This document shows positions 52,338-63,043 of a stretch of 64,000 nt of DNA, piece after piece. How positions within the stretch are numbered: position 1 is the first letter of the stretch; each line of letters begins with the position of its first letter. The DNA is from Pseudophaeomoniella oleicola (taxonomy: Eukaryota; Ascomycota; Eurotiomycetes; Phaeomoniellales; Phaeomoniellaceae), in NCBI GenBank assembly GCA_003868215.1, contig QWDQ01000010.1:450615-514614 (forward strand), given 5' to 3'. Below the pieces are notes generated by a model. That model saw only the letters and a list, made by a program, of their open reading frames with translations. It had not been told where the DNA came from and searched no databases. The translations under genes and the position numbers were made by a program.

Positions 52338-54656
52338 TCATTTCCGTCCTGATCTAGCCTTTCTCATTTGCCTCTTCTTCGCGATTATGCGGTTCCTCTT
52401 TGCGACTTTGTTTTTGTCGTCGTTGTCGCCTGTGGCTGCTGCATCGTTCGAGGGTCCGTTTTGCTTGTCTCCTATGGCCTTCTTCGTCTTTTTGGTAGTA
52501 GTAGCAGCTGAAGAAGAGGCAGATACGGCGTCGGAAGCGGATCTTTTCCTTTTGTTGTCTCTGGGTTTGGTTCGATCATCGTAGGATCTCCTGTTGCTCG
52601 ACTCTTTCTTTCCCCTGGGGTCTCGAGAAGTACTGGGTTTGGGGGCAAATCTGCCTTGTTTGACTTCGCCATTTCTCGCTTTCTCTTCGATATCCCTCCT
52701 CCGTGTGACGACTTGTGCATTCTCGATGGCGAATTCGACAATGAGACGTTTCTGTCTCTGTTCGTCTTTTTCTACGCTGGTGCTTTTGACTGCATGGCCA
52801 TTTAGCCATCTTAGACCCATCAAAGCGCTGCGGTGAGTGTAGTATTCGATGAACCCGTACCCACGACTTCTTCCTGCACCCGAGTGTTCGTTTATTTTGG
52901 ACCCTTCACGACTTTCAAATACAATTTTTGCTTGTTTGACCACCCCTTTCCCTTTTGTCTTTCGGAATCTTTCAGCTTCCCGCATTTCTTCACCACCTCG
53001 GGCGAGCTCTTCCCTGGCAAGAGGTGCGCGGAGCCCCTCCTTGGCATCTTTGGCAAACCCTACTACCGCTTCACGAGCAAGTTGCTTGAGGTCCTTAGAA
53101 GTGACGCTGCGAGGTATGTTCCGAATTGAGAGGCGAGTAAGACTTAGATGTAAACTAGGATTTGATTTAATGATGTTTTGACGTTGTTTGAGGGAAGCAG
53201 CCCGCATACTGATTTCGGTAGGACTCAACTTGTTGTAAAGTGCTGAAGTGGAGTCGATGGTACCTTCGGAAAGAAGATACAGGCGTCGCTTATCACGGTC
53301 ACGAATATCTCGCTTGTCGCTACCTTCAGCTTCTTTGCGGGTTGCCGCTGCTTTGTTGAGAGCCCTAGTAATTTGAAGAACACGGCCGTCCATGGTATAT
53401 CGTCCAGATGGATCAGAACCCTCATTTTGCAGGACGGAGTGAGCTTTCTCAACCTTTTTGTCTGATGATATCTGGGGAGGGGTAGGCTTCGGTGCATTTC
53501 TGACACACTCTTTCGCATTTTCTTCATTATAGAAGCAAACAAATCCAGTTCCGCGTGGTCTCTCGGTTTCCGGATCGTAAACAACTCTCGCATAACGAAC
53601 AGGGCCGAAAGTCGTAAATCGCTCGTACAAAGCATCGTCATCAGCCGAATATGGCAGATTCCGAATAAAAATTGTATTGGAATTTTCCTTGTCATCATGC
53701 TCTTCCTCTTCCGCTTTACCTGCGATTTCGTCCTCGAGTTCACTAAGCTCTGCGTCGTTATCGATCATCTCATCAGAGACTTCGTCCTCTGTATCATCTT
53801 CCATTTCATGGTCGAGCAAAGGGTCTTCGGCACCGGAAGCTTCCGAGTCCTCAACTTCGCCTTGCGCTTCCGGGCGTGTCTGACCTCCTTCGGGAATCTC
53901 TGATAGAGCCATATTATCTTGCGTTTCGGTTTCCTGCAGCTTCTCCCATGTGTCTTTGTCTACAGCCCAATCCACTGCTAGTGTACGTCCGTCCACCTCC
54001 TTTCCATTTACGCCTTCAAGCGCCTTCTCTGCGTTTTTTCTTCCCCTGAGGACGACAAATCCAAAACCAGCTTGGGTCTTTGGACCCTTCTTAGGTATAA
54101 CGGCGCTTTTCACCTTTCCATAACTCCGAAACAAATTTACCAAATCTTCTGGCTCCTTGATACTCCAGGGCAAGTTTCGAATAATTAGTTTCGGCGGTTG
54201 AGCTTCTTGTTTCTGCTGTTGTCGTTGTGCCTTCTGCTTCACCGTCTCTGCAGTCGGTACGCTTTTACCGCCATCCCCCGCCAGTTCACGATGTCTTGGT
54301 TGCGCCACCTCAACCTTGATCTTGCGACCTTCAACCTTCGACCCATTGAACTCGGCTAGTGCTTGTTGGGCATCTTCGGGGTCGGCGAAAGTGACGAATC
54401 CATAGCCCTTGGACACCTTCGTTGTCGGATCCTGGACGACAGTTGCGTGCTTTATTGGATACGACTGAGAAAAGTGTTCCGCAAGTTGCTCGGTTGTATA
54501 AGAGGGAGGAAGTGAACGGACAAATAGGGAACGCCTTTGCTCTTTCTTGGTGTCCCCTGAGGTCTCTTGGATGCCATCTTGATCCAATTCCACCTTTTGC
54601 GAGGCCTCATACGAGCCTTCAGCCGACAAGCGCCTCTTCTTGATTATTTCAGCCAT
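52338..54656 (-). CDS. nop4: Nucleolar RNA-binding protein NOP4 (RBM28-type), four RRMs
   Basis: Single exon, 772 residues. RRM1 starts at about residue 43 (RSLFVRSLPPSYTTEQLAEH, with RNP1 KGYGFVTF). RRM2 is near 157 (KLIIRNLPWSIKEPEDLVNL, RNP1 AGFGFVVL). After an acidic linker (DDTEDEVSDEMIDNDAELSE) RRM3 is near 327 (NTIFIRNLPYSADDDALYER, RNP1 RGTGFVCF). RRM4 is near 525 (SLTRLSIRNIPRSVTSKDL), with RNP1 SRGYGFIEY far downstream because of an inserted loop. The C-terminus is strongly basic with NKRKRS and a Lys/Arg-rich end. This order and length match yeast Nop4 and human RBM28, needed for 60S ribosome assembly in the nucleolus. Divergent from RAD10 across 182 bp. Confidence 0.93.
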   Translation of the reverse strand: MAEIIKKRRLSAEGSYEASQKVELDQDGIQETSGDTKKEQRRSLFVRSLPPSYTTEQLAEHFSQSYPIKHATVVQDPTTKVSKGYGFVTFADPEDAQQALAEFNGSKVEGRKIKVEVAQPRHRELAGDGGKSVPTAETVKQKAQRQQQKQEAQPPKLIIRNLPWSIKEPEDLVNLFRSYGKVKSAVIPKKGPKTQAGFGFVVLRGRKNAEKALEGVNGKEVDGRTLAVDWAVDKDTWEKLQETETQDNMALSEIPEGGQTRPEAQGEVEDSEASGAEDPLLDHEMEDDTEDEVSDEMIDNDAELSELEDEIAGKAEEEEHDDKENSNTIFIRNLPYSADDDALYERFTTFGPVRYARVVYDPETERPRGTGFVCFYNEENAKECVRNAPKPTPPQISSDKKVEKAHSVLQNEGSDPSGRYTMDGRVLQITRALNKAAATRKEAEGSDKRDIRDRDKRRLYLLSEGTIDSTSALYNKLSPTEISMRAASLKQRQNIIKSNPSLHLSLTRLSIRNIPRSVTSKDLKQLAREAVVGFAKDAKEGLRAPLAREELARGGEEMREAERFRKTKGKGVVKQAKIVFESREGSKINEHSGAGRSRGYGFIEYYTHRSALMGLRWLNGHAVKSTSVEKDEQRQKRLIVEFAIENAQVVTRRRDIEEKARNGEVKQGRFAPKPSTSRDPRGKKESSNRRSYDDRTKPRDNKRKRSASDAVSASSSAATTTKKTKKAIGDKQNGPSNDAAATGDNDDKNKVAKRNRIIAKKRQMRKARSGRK

Positions 54657-54838
54657 GACCTCCCTGGTGAGGTGATATAGTATTCAATATTTCTTTAAGA
54701 AAAAGTTCCTGAAACTTTTGTAATATCCCCACAACTGTGATCATTGCCCCACATACAATAGAATGTCATTTCGTGGAGATATCAACCATCTGTTACTTAT
54801 CACTATGGTAGACGTCCAGAGCCTACAATGCATACAAC
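54657..54838. promoter_or_regulatory. Compact bidirectional promoter, NOP4 / RAD10
   Basis: Only 182 bp separate the two start codons, so both 5' leaders and both promoters must overlap here. It is AT-rich with no repeat. Confidence 0.6.
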
Positions 54839-55954
54839 ATGGCTGATGATTTCGGGCTAGATGAAGACTTAGATGCTGCTTTTGCCGCTGCTGATGGGAG
54901 ATCGTTCGCTGAGCCCGCCTCAGCTGCAGCAGGGACCAAGGTTGTCCAGCCAAAGCCGCAGGCCCTCGTGAATCGGCAAGGGCCTTCTGCGATTCTTGTG
55001 TCCACGCGGCAAAAAGGAAATCCGATATTGAATCATGTCCGATCTCTACCGTGGGAATACTCGGACATTCCTGCAGATTATGTTCTCGGCGCAACTTCAT
55101 GCGCCCTCTTCTTGTCCCTAAAATACCATCGCTTACACCCAGAGTACGTCTACAGTCGAATTCGAGCCCTAGGTGGGAAATACAATTTGCGCTTACTCAT
55201 AACGATGGTGGACATTCAAAATCACGAAGAAGCTCTGAGAGAGCTCTCCAAAACATCAATGATCAACAATCTGACGATTATCCTCTGTTGGTCTGCCCAA
55301 GAAGCCGGACACTACCTTGAATTATACAAATCGTATGAGCACGCATCGCCAGCATCTATTCGTGCACACCAGGCCGAGACGTACAAAGAAAGCTTGATAG
55401 ATTTCGTCACAACCCCAAGAAGCATCAACAAGACGGATGCAGCAAGTCTGATTTCCCACTTTGGATCGTTGCAGGCAGCTGTCAACGCGCAACCCGAGGA
55501 CATAGCGCTTATTACAGGATGGGGGGAGAAAAAGGTTAAGGCATGGTGCTCAACTGTGAGAGAGCCCTTTAGAGTTCGTAAGACTGCGAGGGTTGGAGCA
55601 GCTCTGAACAGAAATGAGAGCACGATCAGTACAGGTGAAGACAGAGAAACATCCACGGATGTTTCCAACAGACCGACGCCCATCCCAATTTCTACAGTCC
55701 CTAGCTTTAGCCGCGAGAACACAGCAAGTGGTAGCCCAATGCTGCGGGAATCTAGTCAAAGAGCCACCGGCTTGAAGCGGTCGGCATTGGCGATCGAGGA
55801 CACAATGGACGACGATGAAGAAGCGTTACTTGCTGCCGTCGAAACTGAAGCAGCCACAGAACGAGGGGACCGCAGTAGAACCGGCACGAAGATGAATTCT
55901 GAAATGAGCGAAGGCGTCATGGCTGCGCTGGCGAAGCTGCGCGAGAATGGGTGA
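54839..55954 (+). CDS. rad10: RAD10/ERCC1 subunit of the nucleotide-excision-repair nuclease
   Basis: Single exon, 371 residues. The central nuclease-like (catalytically inactive) domain runs from about residue 47: GPSAILVSTRQKGNPILNHV, RSLPWEYSDIPADYVLGATS, CALFLSLKYHRLHPEYVYSR, then ILCWSAQEAGHYLELYKSYE. The tandem helix-hairpin-helix follows near 195-250: TTPRSINKTDAASLISHFGS and EDIALITGWGEKKVKAWCS. The acidic N-terminus (DDFGLDEDLDAAFAAADGRS) and a C-terminal extension of about 110 residues are fungal additions. Role: obligate partner of Rad1/XPF in the 5' incision of excision repair and in some recombination steps. Expected in the nucleus. Confidence 0.95.
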   Translation: MADDFGLDEDLDAAFAAADGRSFAEPASAAAGTKVVQPKPQALVNRQGPSAILVSTRQKGNPILNHVRSLPWEYSDIPADYVLGATSCALFLSLKYHRLHPEYVYSRIRALGGKYNLRLLITMVDIQNHEEALRELSKTSMINNLTIILCWSAQEAGHYLELYKSYEHASPASIRAHQAETYKESLIDFVTTPRSINKTDAASLISHFGSLQAAVNAQPEDIALITGWGEKKVKAWCSTVREPFRVRKTARVGAALNRNESTISTGEDRETSTDVSNRPTPIPISTVPSFSRENTASGSPMLRESSQRATGLKRSALAIEDTMDDDEEALLAAVETEAATERGDRSRTGTKMNSEMSEGVMAALAKLRENG

Positions 55955-57169
55955 AACGTCAAGACGGCACCAACGCGAGAAACTGTAAACGTTTTCAGTA
56001 TCGTTCTTTACGCTTCCTAAAGCCAGACTCTTAGAAGATCCTAGAGTCCTCCGAAGGCGATCCGCAGGCGATGACAAGAAAAAAGGTATCGGATCTTCTA
56101 GATATACATAGTACGCTGTGTATTGGTGTCGAGGCTGCGGAACCTGGTGGTTTCAGGTGCCGTCTCACACTGCATCAAGACTGCTACCAAATCGACGCGA
56201 GGTACTTACGTTCATATAAGCCTCGCCATTTCATCGTCTAGACAGGACGATGATAATCCAGGCTGGAGTGGAATAGGTGGCTGTCTTAACGCCGACAGTT
56301 ACGACGCTGAGTTGCCGAACGAGTCGGCGAATGAGGATGTACGGGTGAAATTCATGTGCTACGAAAGCATGCGTTCTAGCTTACTGGAAAAAGGCGTCTC
56401 AGCAAGTTCGTGATGGATGGATTTAGCTTGTCTCATCACAAGAGCTGTGATAAGCACCCGAAGCCAAACGATCTACTTTGCCGCTTCGTCTTCTCCGTCA
56501 GTACTCCTTATTAAACAAATCCGCGTATCGCCTGTTTAAAGACTAGCCTATAATCTGGCACTCATCCTTCCGTCTTGGCATCCGAACACGCGTATCACCC
56601 GTTTCGGGGTATCTCAACCTGGGTTCTCTTATGATTACACACTATAGTCGATTCGTGGTCGATTGCGGTCAGCAATCGCGTTCTTTTGGGCCGTTATCAC
56701 CCTCCTGTTGCGATGCCACACCAACACGCGTGTCAGCTACCTTTGAGAGTATCACAATGACCCGAAGTCCTGCTTGTAATAGTACGAAATCCTTTAAAGA
56801 TTGATTCCGCTTCGATATCGATCTATTTCGATAAGTTTGATGATCTCATCAATTTTTATTCGTGTGTAGTACTGTATTCGAGTACGCAGATCATTTTCTT
56901 CTACTCGAACTTCAAGGTCATGGCATCATCATTGGTCCTGAGAAGTATACGAGGCTGTGCTTCAAGACTTATGAAGATCCTGCATTTCTATGTCCTGCAG
57001 TTTATATCTCGCCCTGTTCTCAGTTGGATTTCACGATCTTTCTTCCTGTTTCTCCCCATCAACTGTGTTTCCTATTCTCATTCAAAATCGACGGGTTGGC
57101 TCTGCACGCCTCGCAAATACCTTTCCCACATTTGAGTCTAAAACGAGCGCTTTCAGCCTGTTGACCGAA
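55955..57169. other. Intergenic region, 1.2 kb, RTA1-gene promoter
   Basis: Between RAD10 and the RTA1-family gene on the same strand. No gene is seen; a 96-codon frame at 56123-56413 is not protein-like. The reading frame of the RTA1 gene is open upstream of its ATG to about 56990, but that sequence is not part of the family pattern. Confidence 0.4.
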
Positions 57170-58072
57170 ATGGCAGTCCTCGAGCCATACAAGGACGGCT
57201 ACTACCTTTGGAAATACCTCCCATCCACCCCCGCCTCCATAGTATTTGCAGCACTCTTTCTCGCCATCACCGCTTTACAATTCTGGCGCATCTACAAATT
57301 CCGCAGCTGGTTCTGTCTATCGTTCGCCATTGGATGCATCTGTAAGTTCCCCCTCCGTACGCTGGCTCGAAAACTCACATGCATACCATCCAACGTAGGC
57401 GAAATCATAGGTTACGTAGCCCGAGCAGCAGCATACAACAAAACTAGCAACCTGGCACTCTACGTCATTCAAAGTGCCTTCCTTGTCATAGCGCCTGCCT
57501 TCTTCGCCGCCTCAATCTACATGACTCTCAGCCGCATCATCCGCTGTGTCAAAGGCGAGCACCTATCTATTATCCGCATCGGCTGGCTGACGAAGGTTTT
57601 CGTTATTGGAGATCTGCTGTCACTGTCGGTGCAGGGAGGGTCGTCAGGCTTGACGTCTGATGCGGATACCGCAAAGATCGGAGAGGATATCGTACTAAGT
57701 GGGCTCTTCATTCAGCTCGTATTACTAGGACTGTTCTTTATAACAGCCATTGTCTTCCAAATACGGTTAGGAAAACAACCGACAAGAGAGTCTTGCTCTA
57801 CGAAAGCCCCTTGGAAGCAGGCTCTTTACATGATCTATATTGCCAGCACTTTGATCTTTGCTCGATCGGTCTTCCGCGTTGTGGAGTATATTCAGGGTCA
57901 AGATGGCTATTCACTGGGGCATGAATGGACACTCTATGTATTTGATGCGGTGCCGATGTTTCTCGTTACTGTTATTTTCTGGTTCTGGTATCCTGGATAC
58001 GTGCGACCTGACATTGACGATATTGAGAGGTTAGAGTTGGATGACAGAAAGGTTACATTCAGAAGGATCTGA
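57170..58072 (+). CDS. RTA1-family seven-transmembrane protein
   Basis: Two exons, 57170-57341 and 57399-58072, giving 281 residues when the 57-nt intron is removed. The start ATG gives MAVLEPYKDGYYLWKYLPST, a typical RTA1 N-terminus. Seven hydrophobic segments are seen. Family motifs include CEIIGYVAR (formed across the intron), FFAASIYMTLSRII, VFVIGDLLSLSVQGGSSGL, GLFIQLVLLGLFF, RSVFRVVEYIQGQDGY and HEWTLYVFDAVPMF. RTA1-type proteins (Rta1, Rsb1, Rtm1 of yeast) sit in the plasma or internal membranes and relate to lipid translocation and resistance to toxic compounds such as 7-aminocholesterol. The ligand here is unknown. A Zn2Cys6 regulator follows 365 bp downstream on the same strand. Confidence 0.92.
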   Translation: MAVLEPYKDGYYLWKYLPSTPASIVFAALFLAITALQFWRIYKFRSWFCLSFAIGCICKFPLRTLARKLTCIPSNVGEIIGYVARAAAYNKTSNLALYVIQSAFLVIAPAFFAASIYMTLSRIIRCVKGEHLSIIRIGWLTKVFVIGDLLSLSVQGGSSGLTSDADTAKIGEDIVLSGLFIQLVLLGLFFITAIVFQIRLGKQPTRESCSTKAPWKQALYMIYIASTLIFARSVFRVVEYIQGQDGYSLGHEWTLYVFDAVPMFLVTVIFWFWYPGYVRPDIDDIERLELDDRKVTFRRI

Positions 58073-58437
58073 GGAGACTAGATGAGCCTTTGCACATTCA
58101 CTGCTTGTGGTCATTCCTGTCATACCATATTTGGTGGGAGGAGTTGTTGGTATGGAGATTTACGGACAAGATCTCTCTGCCTGGAGGATTCTGCTCCACC
58201 GATGGTTCTTGGCGCATCAGCTTCCTGCTTATTCTTATACCGTAATTAGTAGCTTCTTACATAAAGTCACCAGCGCCCAGTTGCCCAACAACTATACATA
58301 CCTTGGGTACCTAGTTAGTATACATCATTTTTTACATACACTGCCCGAAGATAAGGGGCGGGGACTGAGTTATCGGGAGTGCATATCCTCCTTCTGCCAG
58401 CGTACCGGCTCTAGTACATACCCACTATGAGGCATCT
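58073..58437. other. Intergenic region between RTA1-family and Zn2Cys6 genes
   Basis: 365 bp on the same strand; contains a GGGTACCTAG sequence near 58305-58312. I see no gene. Confidence 0.4.
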
Positions 58438-59862
58438 ATGATCCGCCGAAGCCACAAGAAATCCAAACACGGTTGTGCAGAGTGCAAGCAAAGTCACAAA
58501 AAGGTATTATATGGTACTCCCTATTGTTACCCCTCTCGATAGGTGGACCACGAGCTTTCAATACTGATTGCCATCCTCGGTAGTGTGATGAATCTCGTCC
58601 GGCTTGTATCAACTGCACAACTGGCAAGAAGCGATGTTCCTTTACTCGCAATGCTAGTAGTCAAAGACCCAATGATAGGGAGTTTGTCATATTTAATGGA
58701 CCCGATGACTTAGCTTCATCTAGAACTCCCCATCCCAGTATCGCATCTCAGACTGTCGACCCGAGTCCCCGGACACTGACACCTACACCTACACCTCCTC
58801 ACTCCCGACCTTATGTCAACCTGCTACATCTCGAACTGTTTCAGCATGTAGTATCAGATGGCATTGCCTTATTTGTCAACGATTCATCCAAGGACGAGTG
58901 GCTCGCTACGTTGCTTCACGTGAGTTTCTAGCTTCTTTTCTTTCCGATTGTTGGTTGGTCCGCAGTTGTCTTCCTCAGTGCTTAAACAGAGTGCAACCTG
59001 CTGTTCACATGTCTTCAAAAATCTAATACATCTCCTCTGAGACGGAACATACTGACTTGCATCCTAGTATACCTTCTCGCATCCGTACCTAATGTACGAA
59101 GCACTCGCTCTCTCAGCCTTTCATCTCAGCATCGAACATCCCTCAAAATCCGATCTGTACCTTACCGAATCGACCAATCTGCAATCACAAGCCTTATTGC
59201 TCTTCAACTCGTCCATCTCCACCATCAGCCAAGAGAACATAATTCCCGCTTTCCTCTTCTCCGCCGTCTTGGGCCTGCATTGCTTCTGCGAGACCTTCTC
59301 AGTCCCCAGTCCAGACCTTAACGCCTTTCTCGATCGCCTAGTACAGTCAATCCGACTTATGAGAAGCATACGTGCGATGGTAGGAGATTCTTGGGATCAC
59401 ATCAGGCAGTCAGATGCCAAAGTCTTATTGCACGCTGATGACGGACCGATTGTGGACCGTGATGATGAAGTAACCCATGCCTGCGAAGGTCTCCGCGCCA
59501 AATTCTCCCAATCTCATACCCTTTCAGCCTTCGAATCCAACGTCTATTGCGAAGCCCTTACAGGTTTGATCCGGGTATACAACTCAGGACTTCCAGATAG
59601 CACATCCGATGCACGGCCAAATGCAAGAATGATCATGGCCTGGCCGGTTACAATATCGGCGGAGTATACGGAGTTGCTCAATGAAAGGAAGCCAGAGGCA
59701 TTGGTTGTTATGGCGTATTTCTCGATGTTGTTGCATAGCAGGAGGGCATTTTGGGCTGTAGGTGATGCCGGGAGGTTTCTGTTGACTGCCGTTGAGGAGT
59801 ACTTGGGGGAGAGGTGGGCCGAGTGGCTGGTTGTGCCGAAACGGATAGTGATGCCACCTTAG
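58438..59862 (+). CDS. Zn(II)2Cys6 transcription factor, sterol-uptake-control type
   Basis: Three exons, 58438-58503, 58584-58919 and 59068-59862, phase-consistent, 398 residues. The zinc cluster lies at the extreme N-terminus and is split by intron 1: HKKSKHGCAECKQSHKK then CDESRPACINCTTGKKRCSF. The SHKKSKHGCxxCK pattern is that of the Upc2/sterol-uptake-control group. A Pro/Thr-rich linker (TLTPTPTPPHS) leads to LLHLELFQHVVSDG and HYTFSHPYLMYEALALSAFHLS, the C-terminal ligand/activation-type domain of this group. The C-terminus (AVVMAYFSMLLHSRR-like, here ALVVMAYFSMLLHSRRAFW) matches the family end. Nuclear regulator; control of the adjacent RTA1-family gene is inferred from position. Confidence 0.9.
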
Positions 59863-61688
59863 TCAGGGTACGGATCCCTTGGCGTTAGTATTAGACTTTG
59901 AAGGTCTGGTAAGTTCTCTCTTGTGTGTGACCGAGTCTGACATCCATTGGGTAGGATACCACATGGTCGTCTTCTGATTCGGGAAACTAGAGTAGAATGA
60001 GTTCACAACTGCGCACATACGTGTTTCCAACAACAATTTGGGCACCGTGAATGATCGCCAAGGCAAGCTGGCCAAGGCAAGAGACTATATACTAGCACGC
60101 GTTGAAAGAAAGGCAGAGGACATAGCGTCTGTATCATCCGTTGCCATTCAGTTCGATCAACAATAACTTAGGCCTCTTCTACTCCATTGAGAAAAGGTCA
60201 GACGAGGCGGAGTATATATGCCAGAGGTGCCGGTTAGGAATGTGAAAATACCTTTTGGGTGAACCACACATTGCTGTTCGCTACCTATGTAGATACTGGG
60301 TAGGTAGATATGGTACAACTTCAGCAACCTCTATGGAAGCTAGATTTCGCTGAGAGAAGCTGCGAAGACATACCGGCGGGTGCTATGAGGAAAAGAGCTC
60401 GACCGCGTCGAGGTCTAGATCACACGCCGACAATGAGAAGACAGGGAGTCTGGAGAAGGTGACCTTTCGACAACACGGCTCGACGGGAAGAACGTCCCTG
60501 ATATCAGGAGACCCCGCTGTTCCTCCCGTCGTTCAAATCGGAGAGGACCGTAGGAATCTCACGTGATGGTGGTCCGGAGATACCCGGCCCACGTCTCTGT
60601 TGTTTCAGCTTCAAGTGACGTCTAAACTTCGCTTTGATATCGGGGAATGAAGCATTGCAGGACAGACACTGGTTGATTCTTGCACAGCGTTTTTGCTATA
60701 ATCATGCAGCAGTATTCCAACGACAACAAGAGATTTACAACGAATCATATTCCCTTGCTTGATAGGGTTAAAAGCATATGGACATACCTACTCGGGTACG
60801 TAAATCGTAATATTACTGCGTAGTAAGCGAACTTGTGGGTCTATTCTAATTACTCCGTAATTCTCGGTCAATCGGGTTGAACCGTGCTTCCCTACTACGT
60901 ACTAGCACTAGCTAATTAAGTAAACCTGGATTTACTATGTACCAGTAGTGGACACTGCACCCCGGATTGGTCTTAAAAGTGCGGGGGAAGCTGATGCAGG
61001 GGGGAAATGGCATTGTCAGGTGAAAATACCGAAGTTTGCTTGCATGCGTAAGGTGATTGGAGGCATCACCCGGAGCTCTCGGGCATGATTTGATTCGTCC
61101 CAACTCCTCCATAGTCACTCAAACAGCAATCATGCGACCGGCGTACTTGTCATCCTTCCTCTATGCATGTACATAACTTACTATGTACTGTACCACGTAC
61201 TATGGTAGTATGTAGCAGTCATCCCATCCACGTAAAGTTTGGAGGGGCCGCTGGGGAAATCACAACATCTCTTACTTACCATTACTTCACCGTCCTGTGT
61301 CGTACCCCTTGTGCATCTCGTGATCAGCATTGAATGCCCCTCTTCCCCTCTTCCCTCACGATACACTCACCTCCACCCTTGCCCAAGCTTACCCGCTGAC
61401 TTTCGATCTCTTTCATCCTTCAATATCCTATTTCTTCTCTCTTTCCCTTCCGTCAATTCTACTGGTCCTGTTCATCGACACGTTGATCTCCTATACACAC
61501 AGAGCTTTCCCGCTATCAAACGATCTCAGCCAAGGTTCGTGTCTTCCACACCCCCCTGCTCTTAGAGACGCGGTTTCTCGGTTGGTTTGCTCGGTTAGAA
61601 TTGTCACTCTGACGTTGATAGTCTCAAAGAGTACTCTGGCTTAACTTCAATCCCCAACCCAGGCTATCATCATCCATATCTCCCAATC
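59863..61688. other. Intergenic region, 1.8 kb, no supported gene
   Basis: The stretch 60366-60600 is GC-richer than its surroundings but has no conserved frame. TACTACGTACTAG and TACTATGTACTGTACCACGTACTATG elements lie at about 60892-60904 and 61180-61204. Sequence at 61330-61520 is strongly pyrimidine-rich, as in fungal promoters, and probably serves the gene at 61689. Confidence 0.45.
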
Positions 61689-62467
61689 ATGGCAGCAGCA
61701 CCCTTGACCAAGGTCGATTCGGCCATCAGCGGTCTCTCATCATCTCCACCAGAAGAGAAGCATTACCATAAAAAGAGAGCAAGCTCCAGCTATGCTGGAG
61801 TATTCAACATCAATGAATTGGGTGAGCGGACCTTACCATCTTCTCCTTGTCTGCCAGAGTGATCGACATATACATCAGTGTCCAGATTACGATGAGTATA
61901 CAATGGAGACTTGCTGACAGGGGGACCCATCACAGAGAAGGAAGGAGCGGATATCAAGATAGCGCCTGAGACACAGAAACTGAACTGGTACGGCTTTCCA
62001 TGTTGCAGGCTCTGATGATCCCCATCTGTTACGGAATGAGACTGACGTTGTTTCTTCCCTAGGAAAATAAATACATCGCCTTCAACGGTAGAAGACAAAG
62101 AAGTCCTAAAAAAGCATCTCACAGAGCCACCAATCAAAAAGATTGATCTACACTTTCCACTGGGCCTGGAGGTGACTGCAAGGAATCTGAAAGGTGTAAC
62201 GATCAAAGACGCACTAGAAGCCATTCATAAGCAGTTCAAAAAGAAGGTGAGCTTTAGCATGGATAGTAAAGGTAGCACATGCTAATCATAAAACACAAAT
62301 AGGAGGACGATGAATTAGAGCTGCCATATCTAAGAGGCTTTGAATGGGACAAAGAAGATTGCTATACGAGGTTCATCGTACATCAGATGAAGCATGGAGA
62401 AGCACCAGTAGGAGGAAGCCACAGCAAGAAGTCAAAGAAGAAGGATCACACAGAGGCGGATGCATAG
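61689..62467 (+). CDS. Conserved fungal hypothetical protein, 182 residues
   Basis: Four exons, 61689-61821, 61921-61987, 62063-62246 and 62303-62467, phase-consistent, 182 residues. The N-terminus is charged and disordered (PPEEKHYHKKRASSSYAGVF). The folded part runs from LNWKINTSPSTVEDKEVLKK through LTEPPIKKIDLHFPLGLEV, TARNLKGVTIKDALEAIHKQ and ELELPYLRGFEWDKEDCYTR. The layout (a tryptophan-containing LNW start, a PP-hydrophobic strand, NLKGVTIKDALEAI helix) is reminiscent of the fungal DUF6699 group, which I cannot confirm here. The C-terminus is Lys-rich and could be a nuclear signal (SKKSKKKDH). No catalytic residues are apparent. Confidence 0.72.
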
Positions 62468-63043
62468 CCTACCAACAGTATGTCCTAACGGTTCCGAAGT
62501 CGCGCCCTCATTCTCTCTGAGATGAGCTATGCGTGCTACGAAATACTGATGTGTTGGGTCGGAGTTGATATATGAGCTGTACAATATGACAACTCCCAGG
62601 GGTAGCATCATGGCCATGTGGCTATATGCTACATTGCTCGCTCGTAATGTAGCTTGCAATAATAACAAAGAGTGAAACCAAAAACTTGATGTTATATTAC
62701 AATTGACAAGAATGCCGTGATACTCGTACCACGGTGCGTACAGAAAGGCACCTTATCTATGGTTGGTGTAGGATCGACATTTGGTAACGGCGGACATCTA
62801 CGCTTCGACCTCTTGAAGTCGGATTGGTCACATGTCACGAAGCAGGCCTCATCACGACAGCAACATTGATAAGAATGTCATGTCTTTGGCTTGTGAGCTT
62901 CATCATTGCAGTCTGTCCAGCTCAAGTCAAAACTGTTGGTGCTCCTTGGAGTCATCGTGAGGCTTGAACTTCGGTCTCCACAAAGCTTTCTAGATCCAGC
63001 TTCTATATCTGACTGCATGCACTCTCACTGATCTTGACACATT
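62468..63043. other. Intergenic region, no gene seen
   Basis: About 580 bp between the 182-residue gene and the 2OG oxygenase, both plus strand. Nothing recognised. Confidence 0.4.
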
